A DNA stretch of 64,000 nucleotides, from the NCBI GenBank assembly GCA_028707535.1, contig JAQWAU010000005.1, positions 1 to 64,000 on the forward strand. The letters are read 5' to 3'. The stretch's first letter is position 1, and each line of letters begins with the position of its first letter. Position numbers and translations under genes: made by a program. This DNA is from Heliobacteriaceae bacterium (GTDB lineage Bacteria > Bacillota > Desulfitobacteriia > Heliobacteriales > Heliobacteriaceae). The notes beneath the pieces were generated by a model, which was given only the letters and a program-made list of their open reading frames with translations, was not told where the DNA came from and searched no databases. Shown here piece by piece: positions 32,003 through 40,618 of the stretch.

Positions 32003-33550
32003 ATGCCGTTGAAAAACAAAGAACAATTCCAAGCCAGTATCCGGGCCCGGAAGCCCCTGAATGTCTGGTTCTTAGGGGAAAAGGTCGACGATGTGACCAC
32101 ATATCCCCCCTTGGCCGCCAGTTTCAACGCTGTTTCCAAGGTCTATGAACTGCACAATGATTCAAAATGGCAGGACCTGTTGCTCGTGGATTCCGACTTA
32201 ACCGGGGGTAAAGTCAGCATTTACACGACACCCTTGAAGTCGGCGGCAGATGCCAACAAAAAAACGAAAGCGGCCCGGGCTTTGGCCGAAGTGATCGGTT
32301 GTTGCACCCACCGGTGCACCGGTTCCGAAGCCTTTGCCGGTCTTGGCCCTTGCTGCTACGATATGGACCAGGATCTAGGCACCGATTACTTTAAGCGGTT
32401 TAATGCATTTATGAAGTATGTCCAGGAAAACGACCTCTCCTGTACCGCGACCGTTACGGACGCCAAAGGTCTCCGGACCTTGCCGCCGCATAAACAGCCG
32501 GACCGGGATGCCTATGTCCACATTGATGAGTACCGGGAAGACGGGATCGTGATCAGCGGGATCAAGGTGAACCAGACCGGAATCCTGTTTGCCCACGAAG
32601 TGGTGATTGTTCCTACCACCGCCATGAAGGAAGAGGACAAAGATTTTGCCGTCGCTTGTGCGGTGCCGGCTGATGCCCCTGGTGTCACCTATGTGCTGGG
32701 CCGGACCCCCCAAGACAAGCGTTTCTTTGAAGTCACCGATAAAATCGAAGGGATCGACCTGGGCAAAAAATATGCCGACCACCAGGCCTTGGTCTATTTT
32801 GACCATGTTTTCGTCCCCAAAGAGCGGGTCTTTATGGCCGGGGAATGGCAGTATGCCGGCCGGTTGCTCAACTACTTTACCGCAGTACACCGCCTGACTG
32901 CCGGCGGGTGCAAAGCCGGCGGCTGCAGCGCCCTTTGCGGGGCGACTTCCCTGATTGCGGACATGATCGGGGTCAATAAAGCCGGGCACATTAAGGAAAA
33001 ACTGGCGGAAATGGTCATCACGGCCGAGACCTGTTACGGTCTGTCCCTGGCCGCCGGTACCGAAGGGTTCAAACACCCGAGCGGGTTCTGGGTACCTAAC
33101 CCCCTGCTGGCCCACACCACCAAGTGGACCTGTACCTGGATTCCCTTTAACGCGGTCCGGTATGCCCGGGAGATTATCGCCGGTACCGGGGAAACCGCCC
33201 CATCGGAACTGGATATGCGCAACCCGGCGGTGGGCAAGATCTGTCAGAAAGCTTTCAACCCCGGCAACCCGAAATATGATGCTTTTGACCGTCTGCGGGC
33301 AACCCGGTTTGTTGAGCATATGGCCCGGGGTTCCAACTGGACGGCGATGGCTTTGCATGGCGGCGGGAACCCGGAAGCGGCCCGGATGATGGCTATGCGG
33401 TTTACCGACTGGCAACACCTGCAGGATATTGTCAAAGTGGCGACCGGGATGGATACTGATCCCCAATTTGTACAGGCAACTTACGAAAAGATTGGCCAGA
33501 AAAAAGGCTCGATCGATACTTTGTTGGATTTGCCGGTAGCAAAAAAATAA
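32003..33550 (+). CDS. abfD: 4-Hydroxybutyryl-CoA dehydratase / vinylacetyl-CoA delta-isomerase
   Basis: Radical flavin-[4Fe-4S] enzyme that dehydrates 4-hydroxybutyryl-CoA to crotonyl-CoA. It belongs to the 4-hydroxyphenylacetate hydroxylase/AbfD superfamily; 515 aa fits. The cluster ligands known in the Clostridium enzyme (Cys, Cys, His, Cys) are matched by CTHRC at about residues 101-105 and by His-x6-Cys in HRLTAGGC. Extra Cys pairs (CC at 100-101 and 117-118, GGCSALC) are present. ATG 32003 follows AAGGAGG. Oxygen sensitivity is expected from the family. It is the most specific marker for the function of this operon. A flavin hydroxylase role is made unlikely by the conserved Cys/His ligands. 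Confidence 0.9.
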   Translation: MPLKNKEQFQASIRARKPLNVWFLGEKVDDVTTYPPLAASFNAVSKVYELHNDSKWQDLLLVDSDLTGGKVSIYTTPLKSAADANKKTKAARALAEVIGCCTHRCTGSEAFAGLGPCCYDMDQDLGTDYFKRFNAFMKYVQENDLSCTATVTDAKGLRTLPPHKQPDRDAYVHIDEYREDGIVISGIKVNQTGILFAHEVVIVPTTAMKEEDKDFAVACAVPADAPGVTYVLGRTPQDKRFFEVTDKIEGIDLGKKYADHQALVYFDHVFVPKERVFMAGEWQYAGRLLNYFTAVHRLTAGGCKAGGCSALCGATSLIADMIGVNKAGHIKEKLAEMVITAETCYGLSLAAGTEGFKHPSGFWVPNPLLAHTTKWTCTWIPFNAVRYAREIIAGTGETAPSELDMRNPAVGKICQKAFNPGNPKYDAFDRLRATRFVEHMARGSNWTAMALHGGGNPEAARMMAMRFTDWQHLQDIVKVATGMDTDPQFVQATYEKIGQKKGSIDTLLDLPVAKK

Positions 33551-33565
33551 CCCGGTAAGGATGGA

Positions 33566-33598
33566 AACCGGCGTCGCCGCTTAATGTGGCGGCGCCGG
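33566..33598 (+). other. Stable hairpin after abfD without U tract
   Basis: ACCGGCGTCGCCGC and GTGGCGGCGCCGGT form a 14-bp stem with two G-U pairs and a TTAAT loop, 15 nt after the abfD stop. Lacking a T run it may protect the 3' end of the operon mRNA rather than terminate by itself. Confidence 0.7.
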
Positions 33599-33636
33599 TG
33601 CCGATCTCCGGGAATTTATGGAGGAGGTGTCGGGGG

Positions 33637-33996
33637 ATGATTCAAAGTAAAGTCTTGTTTGGGTGGGAGTTTGATTTTTCCGGCCGGGCGGACTTTTGGA
33701 ACGGGATCGGTAAATTTGATTATTCTCTACGGTATGTAGACCAAACCGGCCGGGTGCAGGAGGTTGGGTTTAAGGAAATCTTTGCCCTGGCGGAATACGT
33801 AAGGGAACAAAATGTTGTATTCGGCCCTTTACAGCGGGAAGTGTATCCACCGTGTGCGGTAGCCTTAACCAATTATGTTTATCAGTATTTTGCCAATGAA
33901 GTGCTCTTAAAATCACGCCGGTCCTTGGGCAATCCTTGGACCTGCCAATATGAGGCCGTTGACCGGGGAAAAATTAATTGCCCCCGACAAAGGTAA
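33637..33996 (+). CDS. Small hypothetical protein, 119 aa
   Basis: Not recognised. It begins with a compact soluble-looking sequence (KVLFGWEFDFSGRADFWNGIG) with many aromatic residues, then a strand-rich middle and a helix (ALTNYVYQYFANEVLL). There are no membrane segments. ATG 33637 follows GGAGGAGG, so it is surely translated; the ORF track start at 33586 is upstream of that site. Its last 23 nt overlap the convergent small gene on the - strand. It may be read through from the 4-hydroxybutyrate operon, but a functional link is not evident. Confidence 0.7.
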   Translation: MIQSKVLFGWEFDFSGRADFWNGIGKFDYSLRYVDQTGRVQEVGFKEIFALAEYVREQNVVFGPLQREVYPPCAVALTNYVYQYFANEVLLKSRRSLGNPWTCQYEAVDRGKINCPRQR

Positions 33997-34222
33997 ACAA
34001 AACTCCCGGGGTGGTGAGGTCAATCACCCGGGGTTGCAGGCGTTTAAGGTCGGCTACCCGCCACCGGGGTTCCCGGGCGGCCAAAATGGCCAGGGCCTGT
34101 TCTTCGGTTTCGGCCAGGACAACGGCAACGGCATCAGTATACAGATCGGGAACCACACAAGGTTCGTCGATCATGCTGTAGCTGTGGAACCGGCGGTTAT
34201 GCCGCCAGATAAAGAGTTTCAT
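33974..34222 (-). CDS. Small hypothetical protein, 82 aa, downstream of the CtpA-like gene
   Basis: Not recognised by name. It looks like a small alpha/beta domain: MKLFIWRHN, a strand VAVVLAETEEQALAIL with the usual helix after it, and the ending DLTTPGVLFTFVGG. The start ATG 34222 is preceded on the - strand by GGAGGTGAT, an ideal ribosome binding site, with about 7-nt spacing; the longer ORF-track start is rejected. It begins 8 nt after the CtpA stop, so the two genes form an operon. Confidence 0.75.
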   Translation of the reverse strand: MKLFIWRHNRRFHSYSMIDEPCVVPDLYTDAVAVVLAETEEQALAILAAREPRWRVADLKRLQPRVIDLTTPGVLFTFVGGN

Positions 34223-34229
34223 GAGATTA

Positions 34230-35681
34230 TCACCTCCGGGGGACATTCAGGGTGACGGTCCGGGCGTTTTCCTGAAAGGATAGGTCGAGACCGAGTTGTT
34301 CCGCGATCTGGCGGACAGGAGCGTAAAGCCGGTCGTTGATTAACGGCAGGCGGGTTGTTTCCCCGCCCGTTTGGGCCAAGGAAAGAGTCAGCTGCCGGTT
34401 ATTCCCGGAAATTACCGCCTGTTGAGCGGTTTCCTGATAGGTTACCGTTAGTCCTAGGGCTTCGGCGAGAAAACGGATCGGCAGGTAGGCCCGGTCTTCC
34501 CGCAGGATTGGCCGGTCAGCAAGCAAAATTTTTTCCCCGTTAACCCAGGTGACCGGTTCGTTCAAAGAAAAATGCAGCTCCCGGATCGCAGTCGGGTCCA
34601 GCGCGGCTTTCGCCCGGATCAATTGCAGGGAAGGATAGGTGACCGGTTCTTCCGGTTGGAGCCCGACTTGATCGACAGGCTGCCAACCCGGGGTAAAATA
34701 ACGGGCGGTGGTCAGTTTTAGGACACCCCCGGCTTGCAGGGGGATCAGGGACTGGACTGATCCCTTGCCATAGGTTGGGGTGCCGATCAGGATGGCGTGG
34801 GCATTGTCCCGCAGGGCGCCGGCTAAAAGCTCGGCGGCGCTGGCGGTATCGTGGTTTACCAGGATAGCCATGGGCAGCGGTTGTTCGTCACCGGAAGTCA
34901 GGGCGGTTTTTTCCGCCTCCGCGTCAACCAGATGGTAAAGCGGGCCGGTGGGGAGTAAGGTATCGCCGATATCTTCCGCGGCGGTAACCATCCCGCCGGT
35001 ATTGCCGCGCAGGTCGAGCACCAGTTTGGTCATACCGGCCTGCCTAAGTTCCTGGTAGGTGGCGGCAAACTCTGTTCCTGCCCGGTCACCAAAGCCGTAA
35101 ATGCGGATATAGCCCAGCTCCGGGGCCAACAGTTTCCCTTCGACTTGGGGTAAGATGATCTCGCGCCTGGTTAGGCTCAGGGACCGGGGGGCAGTGCCCC
35201 CGGCCGGGGTGATGGTCAAAGTGAGTATGGAGTCTGCCGGGCCGCGGATTTTACTTGCCACTTCGTCCAGGGTTAGCCCTTGGACGGAAACCGTATCGAC
35301 CGCCAGAACCTGATCACCGCTTTTGAGGCCGGCGTTGGCGGCGGGAGTGGCCGGGAAAACGTGGTCGATAATGATGGTTTCCCCGGATTGAAAGATTACC
35401 ACCCCGATGCCGGCATATTCCGGGTTGAGGGATTCCAAGAGCCGGGCAAATTCGGCCGGGGGCAGGTATTTGGTATAAGGATCTTCCAGGGCGGCCAGCA
35501 AGCCGGTAACTGTGGTTTGGGTGCTGAGGTCAGGCAAATAGTTTTTGTCGACGTGATAATCTTCAACCAGTTGGCGGATTTCCCTGACCAGGGGGTCACC
35601 GGCCGGGACCGGGGCGGCCTGGGCTACCGGGGTCAGGAAGAGTAAGCTGATTAATACGCAAAAGGTTTTTAACACCGGCAT
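34230..35681 (-). CDS. S41-family carboxyl-terminal protease with copper-amine-oxidase-like stalk domain
   Basis: Secreted or membrane-bound serine protease of the CtpA type. A signal peptide (LKTFCVLISLLFLTPVAQA) is followed by the S41 N-terminal helices, a PDZ domain (GIGVVIFQSGETIII, GLKSGDQVLAVD), and the protease core: LDLRGNTGG, HDTASAAELLAGAL with the catalytic Ser, and TYGKGSVQ with the catalytic Lys. From about residue 380 a Gram-positive stalk module (copper amine oxidase N-terminal-like: LPIRFLAEALGLTV, APVRQIAEQLGLDL) is appended and may bind cell wall or partner proteins. ATG 35681 follows GGAGGTGAAT on the - strand. It is divergent from the trp operon. Confidence 0.93.
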   Translation of the reverse strand: MPVLKTFCVLISLLFLTPVAQAAPVPAGDPLVREIRQLVEDYHVDKNYLPDLSTQTTVTGLLAALEDPYTKYLPPAEFARLLESLNPEYAGIGVVIFQSGETIIIDHVFPATPAANAGLKSGDQVLAVDTVSVQGLTLDEVASKIRGPADSILTLTITPAGGTAPRSLSLTRREIILPQVEGKLLAPELGYIRIYGFGDRAGTEFAATYQELRQAGMTKLVLDLRGNTGGMVTAAEDIGDTLLPTGPLYHLVDAEAEKTALTSGDEQPLPMAILVNHDTASAAELLAGALRDNAHAILIGTPTYGKGSVQSLIPLQAGGVLKLTTARYFTPGWQPVDQVGLQPEEPVTYPSLQLIRAKAALDPTAIRELHFSLNEPVTWVNGEKILLADRPILREDRAYLPIRFLAEALGLTVTYQETAQQAVISGNNRQLTLSLAQTGGETTRLPLINDRLYAPVRQIAEQLGLDLSFQENARTVTLNVPRR

Positions 35682-35752
35682 TGGGATTCACCTCCATCAA
35701 TCTAAAATTCGGGGCGGGGAAACGATTTCCTGCGCCGCTTTAAATATAAAGA

Positions 35753-35781
35753 TTGACAACATGGGGTTTGGTAGTTAGGAT
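35753..35781 (+). promoter_or_regulatory. Sigma-A promoter of the trp operon
   Basis: TTGACA (perfect -35) and TAGGAT are separated by exactly 17 bp. The predicted start near 35788 places all the GAG repeats and both hairpins in the leader RNA. Confidence 0.87.
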
Positions 35782-35803
35782 AAAAGTAATTTAATAGGCT
35801 GTT

Positions 35804-35849
35804 GAGCTGAGTTGAGATGAGCGGAGTTTGAGTGGAGTCGAGCGGAGAG
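35804..35849 (+). promoter_or_regulatory. TRAP-type binding site (nine GAG triplets) in the trp leader
   Basis: Nine GAG triplets begin at 35804, 35809, 35814, 35819, 35824, 35830, 35835, 35840 and 35845, that is every 5 nt with one 6-nt step, plus a UAG just upstream at 35795 and AG at 35848. This is the (G/U)AG-N2-3 array bound by the 11-subunit tryptophan-RNA-binding attenuation protein (MtrB). The mtrB gene is not in the window. Confidence 0.88.
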
Positions 35850-35853
35850 TGGC

Positions 35854-35875
35854 GGTGCTTTTTGCGCCTTTTTTT
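35854..35875 (+). terminator. First leader hairpin directly after the TRAP site
   Basis: GGTGC and GCGCC form a 5-bp stem (one G-U) around TTTTT, followed by seven T. It starts 5 nt after the last AG of the repeat array, so bound TRAP would affect its folding. Confidence 0.6.
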
Positions 35876-35883
35876 GGCGGATA

Positions 35884-35917
35884 AAAACCGGCCCCCTTTT
35901 CGGTGGGCCGGTTTTTT
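35884..35917 (+). terminator. Main attenuator terminator of the trp leader
   Basis: AAAACCGGCCC and GGGCCGGTTTT pair perfectly over 11 bp with a 10-nt loop, followed by further T residues. It ends 54 nt before the trpE ATG, hence it must be read through for the operon to be expressed. Confidence 0.9.
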
Positions 35918-35971
35918 GTCGTGCCGGAACGCCCGGACATTTCCTCACTGCCGCCGAAAGGACGGGGGAAC

Positions 35972-37438
35972 ATGACGACCGAAACAACCGGTGTAACCCG
36001 GGCGGAGTTTCAAAGGCTCAGCCGGGAATACCGGTACATACCCTTATGGGTTTCCTTTAATGCTGACCTGGAAACACCGGTCACTTTATTTCGCAAGTTG
36101 ACCGGGGAAGGGTGCGGCTATTTGCTGGAAAGCGTGGAACATGGCCGGGTATTAGGCCGTTATTCCTTTGCCGGGGCGGAGCCTTTGGCTTATTTTACCG
36201 GTAGCCTGCCGGGCGGACCGGCTGTCCCTGACCGGCCGTTGGCCGCTTTGCAGCAATGGCTGGCCGGGTTCCGGACGGCCCCGGTTGCCCGGCGGGCGGG
36301 GTTGCCTCCTTTTTACGGCGGGGCGGTCGGGTATTTTGCCTATGATTTAGTGCGGGCTTATGAAAAACTGCCCCGGCAAGCGGTGGATGATTACGGCCTG
36401 CCGGCGATGACCATGATGGTTACCCGGTATACTTTGCTGCTGGACCATTTGCGGCATACGGCTACATTGGTGTATTTGGCCGAGGCTGGGGATGAACAGG
36501 CTTACCAGGCCGCCCGGGATAAACTGTACCGGTGTCTGGCGAGGCTTAAAGGCCCGGATAACGGTCTTGGGGTGGGGAGGCCGGAACCGGAGGCCGGGAC
36601 CCGGGATGAACCGGTGACTTTTGACCGGGCCGGGTTTTGCCGGGCGGTAGAAAAATGCCGGGAATACATTGCCGCCGGGGAGGTTTTCCAGGTGGTTTTA
36701 TCCCAGCGGTTTTCTGTTCCCCTGCGGGCCCACCCTTTTGATGTCTACCGGGCGTTACGGTCTTTGAATCCTTCTCCGTACTTGTTTTATCTCAACCTGC
36801 CCGGGGTTTGCCTGGCCGGTGCTTCACCGGAAGCCTTGGTCCGGGTGAATGGCGGCCGGGTGGAGACTCATCCGATCGCCGGTACCCGCCCCCGGGGTGA
36901 AGACCCGGCTGAAGACCGGCTGTTGGCGGCCGAATTAGTTGATGACGATAAAGAGCGGGCAGAACACGTGATGCTGGTCGACCTGGGCCGGAACGATTTG
37001 GGCCGGGTCTGCCGCCCGGGGACGGTCAAGGTCGAACGGTTCATGGAAGTAGAATATTACTCCCACGTGATGCATTTAGTCAGCCAGGTGGCGGGGGAAC
37101 TGGCCCCCTCCTTTTCTGCCCTCGATGCTTTGGCCGGTGTGTTTCCGGCGGGTACTTTAAGTGGGGCGCCGAAGATCCGGGCAATGGAAATCATCGAAGA
37201 ACTGGAACCGGTCCGCCGGGGACCGTATGGCGGGGCCGTGGGCTATCTGGGTTTTGAGGGTAATCTGGATACCTGTATCACGATCCGGACGGTGGTGATG
37301 TGTCAGGGCCGGGCGGATATCCAGGTCGGGGCCGGGATTGTCGCCGATTCGGAGCCGGAGCGGGAATACCAGGAAACACTGAATAAGGCCCAGGCGCTTT
37401 TTACCGCTCTGGCCCGGGCCGAGGAGGGATTTGCTTGA
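35972..37438 (+). CDS. trpE: Anthranilate synthase component I
   Basis: Makes anthranilate from chorismate with ammonia delivered by TrpG. The N-terminal part contains LLESVEHG, the LLES motif that binds feedback tryptophan. The chorismate-binding domain has [26 protein letters not shown] and [15 protein letters not shown], all intact. ATG 35972 follows AAAGGACGGGGG; the ORF track start at 35903 lies inside the terminator and is rejected. 488 aa. The TTG start of trpG overlaps its stop. Transcription is expected to be controlled by the TRAP-type leader. Confidence 0.97.
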   Translation: MTTETTGVTRAEFQRLSREYRYIPLWVSFNADLETPVTLFRKLTGEGCGYLLESVEHGRVLGRYSFAGAEPLAYFTGSLPGGPAVPDRPLAALQQWLAGFRTAPVARRAGLPPFYGGAVGYFAYDLVRAYEKLPRQAVDDYGLPAMTMMVTRYTLLLDHLRHTATLVYLAEAGDEQAYQAARDKLYRCLARLKGPDNGLGVGRPEPEAGTRDEPVTFDRAGFCRAVEKCREYIAAGEVFQVVLSQRFSVPLRAHPFDVYRALRSLNPSPYLFYLNLPGVCLAGASPEALVRVNGGRVETHPIAGTRPRGEDPAEDRLLAAELVDDDKERAEHVMLVDLGRNDLGRVCRPGTVKVERFMEVEYYSHVMHLVSQVAGELAPSFSALDALAGVFPAGTLSGAPKIRAMEIIEELEPVRRGPYGGAVGYLGFEGNLDTCITIRTVVMCQGRADIQVGAGIVADSEPEREYQETLNKAQALFTALARAEEGFA

Positions 37439-38007
37439 TCCTGATGATTGATAATTATGATTCTTTTACCTATAACCTGGTTCAGTATTTTGCCGAATTG
37501 GGTGAAACCCTCCGGGTGGTCAGGAATGATTCCTTGCCGGTAAGTGAGTTGGCAGCCTTGGCCCCGGATTACCTGGTGCTTTCCCCGGGTCCCGGCACCC
37601 CGGACCGGGCCGGGGTTTGCCTGGATTTAATCCGCCATTTTGCCGGCAAAATTCCCGTACTTGGTGTCTGTCTGGGGCACCAGGCAATCGGGCAAGGATT
37701 CGGCGGCCGGGTGGTGCGGGCCAGCCGGTTGATGCACGGAAAAACATCTTTGATTTATCACGATAAAAAAACTATTTTCCGGGGTTTGCCCAATCCTTTT
37801 ACCGCTACCCGCTACCATTCGCTGCTTTTGGCCGAGACAGCCCTGCCCCCGTGTTTGGAGGTTTCGGCCCGGACGGCTTTAGGGGAAGTGATGGCGGTAC
37901 GGCATAAAGAATTTCCAGTGGAAGGAGTGCAGTTCCACCCCGAGTCCGTTTTAACGCCGGCCGGGAAAAAACTGCTGAAAAATTTTTTGGCCTTAGAGGT
38001 GAGCTGA
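37435..38007 (+). CDS. trpG: Anthranilate synthase component II (glutamine amidotransferase)
   Basis: Class I glutamine amidotransferase subunit, 190 aa. [10 protein letters not shown] holds the catalytic Cys, and [10 protein letters not shown] the His and Glu of the triad. [15 protein letters not shown] is the standard N-terminus. It may also serve PabB for folate, as in Bacillus, since no other amidotransferase is in this window. TTG 37435 overlaps the trpE stop (TTGA) behind GAGGAGGG. Confidence 0.96.
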   Translation: MILMIDNYDSFTYNLVQYFAELGETLRVVRNDSLPVSELAALAPDYLVLSPGPGTPDRAGVCLDLIRHFAGKIPVLGVCLGHQAIGQGFGGRVVRASRLMHGKTSLIYHDKKTIFRGLPNPFTATRYHSLLLAETALPPCLEVSARTALGEVMAVRHKEFPVEGVQFHPESVLTPAGKKLLKNFLALEVS

Positions 38008-38008
38008 G

Positions 38009-39097
38009 ATGAGTTGTAGCCGGGAGATTGTCCGGGAGGGCCTGGCGGCCCTCTTGGCCGGGGAACGGTTGGGAGAAGAGCGGACGGAGGCGATTATGGA
38101 GATCGTCATGGAAGGTAAAGTGCCGTCTGCACAGTTGGCGGGGATTTTAGTCGCCCTGCGGCTGACTGGGGAAGGAGAAGAGGAGATTGCCGGGTTGGCC
38201 CGGGCAATGCGTTGCCGGGTCGGCCGGGAGCTGCAGCCGTTTATGCCGGCCGGGTTCGGCCGGTTGCAGGATCAGTTGGTGGATACCTGCGGCACCGGTG
38301 GTGACGGGGCGGGAACTTTTAACATCTCCACCGCCGCCGCCTTGGTTGTGGCGGCCGCCGGGGTACCGGTAGCCAAACACGGTAACCGGGCGGTTTCCGG
38401 GCGGGCCGGGTCGGCCGATGCGCTGGAAGCGTTGGGAGTTGTCGTCGACCAACCGCCAAAGGTGGCGTTTGCTTGTCTGGCCGCCACCGGTTTCGGGTTT
38501 TTTTACGCGCCACAGTGCCACCGGGCCATGGCCCATGCGGCACCGGCCCGGCGGGATTTGGGGGTGCCTACCGTGTTTAATCTGCTGGGACCTTTGACCA
38601 ACCCGGCCGGGGCCAAACGGCAATTGTTAGGGGTAAACCAGGCCGGCCGGTTAACGGTGATGGCCCGGGTACTGGCCCGTTTGGGTGCCGATAAGGCCTG
38701 GGTTGTGCACGGTCATGGCGGTTTGGATGAAATCAGCCTGACCGGTCCGACCCGGGTCGCCTGTCTGGAACAGGGTCAGGTGAGCAGTTTTGTGCTTGAC
38801 CCCCGGGATTTGGGGTTGGCTTATTGCCGGCCGGGTGATTTGGCTGGGGGCGACCGGGAGGTCAATGCCGGGATTATTGCCGGGGTGCTGCAGGGTGAAC
38901 GGGGTCCCCAACGGGACACGGTGGTGTTAAATGCCGCCGCCGCGCTTTATGTGGCCGGGCGGGTGGCCGACCTGCCGGTCGGAATGGCCGTGGCCCGGGA
39001 AGTCCTTGATTCCGGGCGGGCGAGGGAACTGTTGGGCCGGGTGCGGGAATTCACTTTAACGGCAGCTGCCGCCCCCGTTCAGGCAGGGGTCGGCTGA
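38009..39097 (+). CDS. trpD: Anthranilate phosphoribosyltransferase
   Basis: Joins phosphoribosyl pyrophosphate to anthranilate. DTCGTGGDGAGTFNIS is the PRPP-binding signature and KHGNRAVSGRAGSADALEALG the anthranilate side; VFNLLGPLTNPAGAKRQLLG follows. 362 aa. ATG 38009 is one base after the trpG stop, and its stop overlaps the trpC ATG (TGATG). Confidence 0.97.
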   Translation: MSCSREIVREGLAALLAGERLGEERTEAIMEIVMEGKVPSAQLAGILVALRLTGEGEEEIAGLARAMRCRVGRELQPFMPAGFGRLQDQLVDTCGTGGDGAGTFNISTAAALVVAAAGVPVAKHGNRAVSGRAGSADALEALGVVVDQPPKVAFACLAATGFGFFYAPQCHRAMAHAAPARRDLGVPTVFNLLGPLTNPAGAKRQLLGVNQAGRLTVMARVLARLGADKAWVVHGHGGLDEISLTGPTRVACLEQGQVSSFVLDPRDLGLAYCRPGDLAGGDREVNAGIIAGVLQGERGPQRDTVVLNAAAALYVAGRVADLPVGMAVAREVLDSGRARELLGRVREFTLTAAAAPVQAGVG

Positions 39098-39948
39098 TGG
39101 CGGCGCTCAACTGGGAACCGGCGGGGTTTCTCCGGACGATCCGGGAAGAAAAAGCCCAAATTGTCCGGGCGGCCCAAAGCCGGCAGCCTTTGGCCGGTTT
39201 GCAGGCCCAGGCGGCCGTTCTGCCCCCGGCCCGGGATTTAGCCGGGGCCTTGGCCCGGTCCGGTGATCCGGTCGTGAAGGTGCTGGCCGAAGTAAAACGG
39301 GCTTCCCCGGTAAAAGGTCCTTTGCGGCCCGGGGCGGCTGCCGGGGAATTGGCCCGGGCTTATGCGGCCGGAGGAGCGGCGGCCATTTCAGTATTAACCG
39401 ACCAAAAATATTTCGGGGGTAGGTTGGCGGATTTGACGGCGGTAAAAGCGGCGGTTAATCTGCCGGTGTTGCGTAAGGATTTTTTAATTTCTTCCTACCA
39501 GGTCTGGGAGGCCCGGGCTTATGGTGCTGACGGATGTTTGCTGATTGCCGGTTTGCTCGGGCCGGCAGAACTGACGGTGATGTGTCTGACTGCCTTGGCG
39601 GCTGGGGTGCAGCCATTGATCGAGGTGCACGGGGATGCGGAATTGCCCTGGGCCTTGCGGACAATTGCGCAGGGCAGGCAGGGATACCCGGCTTGGCGGC
39701 CGATCCTGGGATTTAACGCCCGGGATTTGGTCCGGCTCAAGGTCCGGCCGGAACAGGTGCGGGACCTTGCTGCCGCTCTGCCGCCGGACGTGGCCCCTGG
39801 GTTGGTGAAAGTAGCGGCCAGCGGGATTAAATCGGCGGCTGATGCGGCCAGGTTGGCAGCGGCCGGTTTTGATGCGGTACTGGTCGGGGAGGCCTTGGTT
39901 ACGGCTCCTGATCCGGCCAAAGCGGTCCGCTGCCTGCGGGGGGAATGA
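39097..39948 (+). CDS. trpC: Indole-3-glycerol phosphate synthase
   Basis: TIM-barrel enzyme closing the indole ring. LAEVKRASPVKG carries the catalytic Lys, AISVLTDQKYFGG and LPVLRKDFLI the next strands with a second Lys, and GFNARDLVRL and KVAASGIKS complete the barrel. 283 aa, a little longer than usual because the first 60 residues are Ala-rich. ATG 39097 overlaps the trpD stop. Confidence 0.96.
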   Translation: MAALNWEPAGFLRTIREEKAQIVRAAQSRQPLAGLQAQAAVLPPARDLAGALARSGDPVVKVLAEVKRASPVKGPLRPGAAAGELARAYAAGGAAAISVLTDQKYFGGRLADLTAVKAAVNLPVLRKDFLISSYQVWEARAYGADGCLLIAGLLGPAELTVMCLTALAAGVQPLIEVHGDAELPWALRTIAQGRQGYPAWRPILGFNARDLVRLKVRPEQVRDLAAALPPDVAPGLVKVAASGIKSAADAARLAAAGFDAVLVGEALVTAPDPAKAVRCLRGE

Positions 39949-39952
39949 AGTG

Positions 39953-40618
39953 ATGGCTGGTTATCCCCGGATAAAGATTTGTGGCATCCGCTCTGGCCGG
40001 GATGCCCAGGTGGCGGTTAATGCCGGAGCGCATGCCATCGCTTTTAACTTTGTGCCTGGGGCAAAGCGGTATATCGAGCCGGCGAAAGCCCGGGCAATTA
40101 TTCAAGCCCTGGGGCCTTTGGTCACCATCGCCGGCGTTTTTGCCGATGCCCCAAGGGCAGAGGTAGTCCGGATTGCCGGTGAATGTGGTTTGCAGGTACT
40201 CCAATTTCACGGCAATGAGTCGCCGGCTTATTGCCAGGGCTGGCCTTACCCGGTGATCAAGGCTTTTCGGTTTGGTTGCGGGGCCCCGGCTCAGGCCGGA
40301 ACGGCGGTGTTCAACACCTGGGACCAGTTGGTTTGCCGGGCCGGGGAGTACCTTGTAGCCGCCTTTTTAATCGATGCTTTTCACCCGGCAGTGGTGGGGG
40401 GAGCAGGCCGGACTTTTGATTGGACGCAAATCAGGACACCATTACCCCGGCCCCTTATTTTGGCCGGGGGGCTGCACCCCGGGAATGTCCGGGAAGCGAT
40501 TACCCAGGTTCATCCCTACGGCTTGGATGTTGCCACCGGGGTGGAAACCGGTGGGCAAAAAGACTGGGAAAAGGTGCGGGCCTTTATCGAGCAGGCCCGA
40601 TTTTCCGGATTATCTTGA
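39953..40618 (+). CDS. trpF: Phosphoribosylanthranilate isomerase
   Basis: Isomerises phosphoribosylanthranilate to the carboxyphenylamino-deoxyribulose phosphate. KICGIRSGRDAQVAVNAGAHAIAFNF is the N-terminal signature split over two strands, with the catalytic Cys in KICGI, and FLIDAF plus LAGGLHPGNV the C-terminal ones. The ORF track start 39842 overlaps trpC out of frame; ATG 39953 (or GTG 39950) behind GGGGGGA is used, 221 aa. The usual next genes trpB and trpA are missing; a terminator and the aroF gene follow. Confidence 0.95.
   Translation: MAGYPRIKICGIRSGRDAQVAVNAGAHAIAFNFVPGAKRYIEPAKARAIIQALGPLVTIAGVFADAPRAEVVRIAGECGLQVLQFHGNESPAYCQGWPYPVIKAFRFGCGAPAQAGTAVFNTWDQLVCRAGEYLVAAFLIDAFHPAVVGGAGRTFDWTQIRTPLPRPLILAGGLHPGNVREAITQVHPYGLDVATGVETGGQKDWEKVRAFIEQARFSGLS

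Noticed and set aside
32375-33466. 363-aa - strand ORF antisense to abfD
   Set aside because: A long shadow caused by high GC content and codon bias; the + strand frame has clear catalytic motifs.
35903-35971. N-terminal extension of trpE
   Set aside because: Starts inside the terminator stem; ATG 35972 has the ribosome binding site.
39842-39952. N-terminal extension of trpF in the ORF track
   Set aside because: It overlaps trpC out of frame; family members start near KICGI and a good ribosome binding site precedes ATG 39953.
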